From Acidobacteriota bacterium (GTDB lineage: Bacteria > Acidobacteriota > Blastocatellia > Pyrinomonadales > Pyrinomonadaceae): a stretch of DNA of 64,000 nucleotides. Shown in pieces: positions 61,795 to 64,000 of the stretch (the stretch's first letter is position 1; the number at the start of each line of letters is the position of its first letter). Below the pieces are notes generated by a model. The model saw only the letters and a list, made by a program, of their open reading frames with translations, was not told where the DNA came from and did not search any database. Location of the stretch: assembly GCA_019639235.1 (NCBI GenBank), contig JAHBSG010000001.1:186001-250000 (forward strand), given 5' to 3'. The translations under genes were made by a program, and so were the position numbers.

Positions 61795-63732
61795 GTGAAT
61801 CCCGCATCTTCATTTAGGCTCTTTATTACTTCAACGATACTGTTCCTATTTAGCATTTCGAGTTTACTATTCTGGCCTCAGGTAACTTCAAGTCAGAGCC
61901 TTCAAAGTGACGGACCCGCGTCAAAGTTCGAGGGCGGCTCTCGTACGAAGACAACTGCGGTGCGGTCGGGAAATCCACAACTTATCGGTTCTAACGGTGA
62001 CTATACCGTTACTTCATCCGACACGGTTCTCAATGAGTATGCAGTACTTGCTGCAGATGCTTTGGCGGGAACGAGTACTATTATTGTGACAGACATCACG
62101 GACCTCGATAGTCCGATACCCGAACTCGGGCCCATCGGGAATGGTGACCTCCTAATGATCATTCAAATGCAGGGGGCCACGATCGACACGTCGAATACGG
62201 TTTCCTATGGCTCGGTTACCGCACTAAACGGCGCCGGGCTCTATGAGATCGTTTACGTTACTAGTATCTCCGGCAACGTGATCACGATCAATAATTCGAG
62301 TTGTTTATCCGGAATGCGTAACAGCTACTCGGTCGCGGGCCGAACGCAGGTCGTCAGGGTGCCACAGTTCATCAACTTGACGGTCAACTCAGGCGCAAGC
62401 ATCGTTCCCGAGTCGTGGAACGGTGCGACTGGCGGTGTCGCGGCACTACGAGTCTACGGAACGCTACTAATTGACGGTTCGATCGATGGTTCAGGTCGTG
62501 GTTTCCGAGGCGGCATTTATCGTAGTGATTTCTGGAGCGGCGAGACATCATACAGAACAACTTTTTCATTCGCATCTGCTGCAAAAGGAGAAGGAATAGC
62601 GGGTTTCGGTCCGGAATATGATCTTCTTTTTGGCAGGTATGGACGTGGTGCACCTGCAAACGGTGGCGGCGGTGGAAATAGTCACAACGGTGGCGGTGGC
62701 GGCGGCGCTAATGGCAATAACGGAAATGGCTGGACCGGACAAGGAGTGATGGTTGGTGGATCAGAGCTCGCCTGGTCCCTCGACCCAGGCTACATTGCAA
62801 ACGGAAATGCCCGAACAGACTCATCCGGTGGTGGTCGTGGGGGCTACACTTTGTCCTTGATCGATCTTGATGCTGAGGTAGTTGGACCAAACAATCCGGC
62901 ATGGGGAACTCCGCTCGATGAACGTCGAGAGGTCGGGGGCCTCGGTGGACGCCCGGTCGATAACGACCCCGCTGCTCGACTTTTTTTGGGCGGTGGAGGA
63001 GGTGCGGGTGAAGCAAACAACGGAACTGGCGGCGACGGCGGTGCTGGCGGCGGATTGGTTTTTCTTATCGCAGGAACACTTACGGGTAGCGGATCGGTTC
63101 GCTCAAATGGTCTGGCTGGTGCTGATTCACTCTCACCTGGTGTCGATGCGGGTAGTGGAGGCGGGGCGGGAGGCACTGTCGTTATTCATAATGCGAACTC
63201 GACCATCGTCCCGATTGAGGCAAATGGCGGACGGGGCGGCAACCAGAATATCGTCTCAGCAAACGAGGCCGCAGGCCCTGGGGGCGGAGGGGGAGGTGGA
63301 TTTATTGCTGTTCGAACCGGCGTTCCGATGAGGTTGACCGACGGCGGAACCTCCGGGACGACGACCTCAGCTGCCTTGAGCGAGTTTTCGGCAAATGGTG
63401 CTACAACCGGCGCCGGCGGGCAGAATGCAGCAACCGTCCCTTCGATTCCTTTTTGCTTTGCGCCAACGGCCGCCTCAGTTACTTTGACAGGACGGGCAAC
63501 GGCGGAGGATGGCATTGGCATACTTGGAGCTAGAATCGTGGTAACTCGCCAAGACGGTTCGGAGGTGTCTTTGCTGACGAATCCATTCGGTTATTTCGAA
63601 CTTGACGGAATTGATGCGGGTGAGACACTTGTCGTTTCGATCGAACACAAGCGCTACATTTTTTTCGATCCGGTTCGTGTTGTAACGCCGATCGACTCGG
63701 CATCAGAAATTGAGTTCATCGCAGTCGAATAG
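61795..63732 (+). CDS. Secreted glycine-rich protein with a carboxypeptidase-regulatory-like C-terminal domain
   Basis: The protein has 645 aa from a GTG at 61795 with GGAG 9 nt upstream. A signal peptide (about 1-38) is followed by a beta-rich segment (about 70-240). A stretch of about 280 residues (about 280-540) is packed with Gly runs (GGGGGNSHNGGGGGGANG, GGGGGAGEANNGTGGDGG). The final 90 residues are a carboxypeptidase regulatory-like (CarboxypepD) domain (VTLTGRATAEDGIGILGARIVVTRQDG). This looks like a large adhesin or outer surface protein. It has its own promoter and stands alone. Confidence 0.82.
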   Translation: MNPASSFRLFITSTILFLFSISSLLFWPQVTSSQSLQSDGPASKFEGGSRTKTTAVRSGNPQLIGSNGDYTVTSSDTVLNEYAVLAADALAGTSTIIVTDITDLDSPIPELGPIGNGDLLMIIQMQGATIDTSNTVSYGSVTALNGAGLYEIVYVTSISGNVITINNSSCLSGMRNSYSVAGRTQVVRVPQFINLTVNSGASIVPESWNGATGGVAALRVYGTLLIDGSIDGSGRGFRGGIYRSDFWSGETSYRTTFSFASAAKGEGIAGFGPEYDLLFGRYGRGAPANGGGGGNSHNGGGGGGANGNNGNGWTGQGVMVGGSELAWSLDPGYIANGNARTDSSGGGRGGYTLSLIDLDAEVVGPNNPAWGTPLDERREVGGLGGRPVDNDPAARLFLGGGGGAGEANNGTGGDGGAGGGLVFLIAGTLTGSGSVRSNGLAGADSLSPGVDAGSGGGAGGTVVIHNANSTIVPIEANGGRGGNQNIVSANEAAGPGGGGGGGFIAVRTGVPMRLTDGGTSGTTTSAALSEFSANGATTGAGGQNAATVPSIPFCFAPTAASVTLTGRATAEDGIGILGARIVVTRQDGSEVSLLTNPFGYFELDGIDAGETLVVSIEHKRYIFFDPVRVVTPIDSASEIEFIAVE

Positions 63733-63741
63733 CGTAACGAT

Positions 63742-64000
63742 CTAAGTTGCTACGATCATTGTGCCGGTACCTTCGTCTGTGAAGACCTCGGCGAGAAGGG
63801 CATTGCGTTCTGAACCGCTGATGACATGAGCGGAGCCGACGCCGCGACTCAGCAATGAGGCTAGGCTCTGGAGCTTTGGTATCATGCCGCCGGTCGCCTT
63901 GCCGCTCTTGATCATCTTGAAGGCATCCACGGTTGAGAGCCTGTCGAGTTTGCTCGATTTATCATTAGGATCCAAGTAGATCCCATTTACATCCGAAAGC
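63742..64000 (-). CDS. argB: Acetylglutamate kinase ArgB, C-terminal part (5' end outside window)
   Basis: The minus-strand frame is open from the window edge to the TAG at 63742-63744 and codes for 85 residues. The sequence LSDVNGIYLD and GGMIPKLQSL are the ArgB signature, and the end is NALLAEVFTDEGTGTMIV. The enzyme makes N-acetylglutamyl phosphate in arginine synthesis. The other arg genes, if clustered, lie beyond 64000. Its C-terminus converges on the glycine-rich gene with a 9-nt gap. Confidence 0.93.
   Translation of the reverse strand, partial: LSDVNGIYLDPNDKSSKLDRLSTVDAFKMIKSGKATGGMIPKLQSLASLLSRGVGSAHVISGSERNALLAEVFTDEGTGTMIVAT

Noticed and set aside
1..64000. Mobile elements, prophage or integrated plasmid
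   Set aside because: I saw no transposase, integrase, phage structural or replication gene and no terminal repeats around any gene cluster.

Overview
The window is bacterial chromosome with no sign of plasmid, phage or insertion-sequence DNA. Several features point to the phylum Acidobacteriota, most likely class Blastocatellia (Pyrinomonadaceae-like). These are very long Ser/Thr kinases carrying TolB-like and TPR modules, an ECF sigma factor of the type common in Acidobacteria and Planctomycetes, a VWFA-related secreted protein, a DUF1501/DUF1800 pair, and core genes of a Gram-negative (diderm) cell (lptCA, lptB, uppP, TolC, an HlyD-type adaptor, LPS-type sugar transferase). The taxonomic call is inference from gene content. 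I made no database comparison.

Layout. 1-950: 5' part of an HlyD/RND-type efflux adaptor (minus). 1225-6514: a phospho-signalling cassette (zinc-ribbon FHA protein, zinc-ribbon/kinase/FHA protein, RDD membrane protein, FHA-GAF-SpoIIE phosphatase), with an ECF sigma gene converging on it. 7237-12544: an exported protein, a SpoIIAA-like protein, an SDR/photolyase pair and an O-methyltransferase. 12545-13093: a gene-free stretch holding a terminator and a 16-unit, 21-bp tandem array. 13094-16361: a secreted alpha/beta hydrolase and a secreted HExxH peptidase. 16349-24338: two giant paralogous kinases (minus). 24515-27992: a membrane HD-GYP protein and a zinc-finger membrane protein. 28077-30233: ftsY and ribD. 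30250-33870: DUF1501/DUF1800 pair (minus).

34013-51001 is a long, compact plus-strand housekeeping block: rsmA, RNase J, an ACT protein, an SDR, uppP, recJ, an lptC-lptA fusion, lptB, rpoN, hpf, hprK, rapZ, a mannose-type EIIA, HPr, arginase, ddl and dodecin. It links envelope biogenesis (undecaprenyl phosphate recycling, LPS export, D-Ala-D-Ala) with a regulatory PTS that has no transport subunits and no enzyme I here. 51005-57569 (minus) holds an exported three-gene operon, a three-gene surface-sugar operon and a TolC-type channel. 57777-61599 is the glycolytic operon gap - small membrane protein - pgk - tpiA - secG, followed by tRNA-Leu(GAG). The window ends with a secreted glycine-rich protein and the 3' part of argB (minus).

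The points most worth a second look are: the 21-bp array with its 83-bp higher-order period; the perfect inverted repeat bracketing the ECF sigma promoter; the palindrome filling the promoter spacer upstream of the HD-GYP gene; and conserved enzymes with altered key residues (RapZ Walker A Lys to Met, RibD zinc Cys to His, a photolyase without the iron-sulfur cysteine loop, an SDR without the catalytic Tyr). I saw no clear candidate for an entirely new defence or mobile system.
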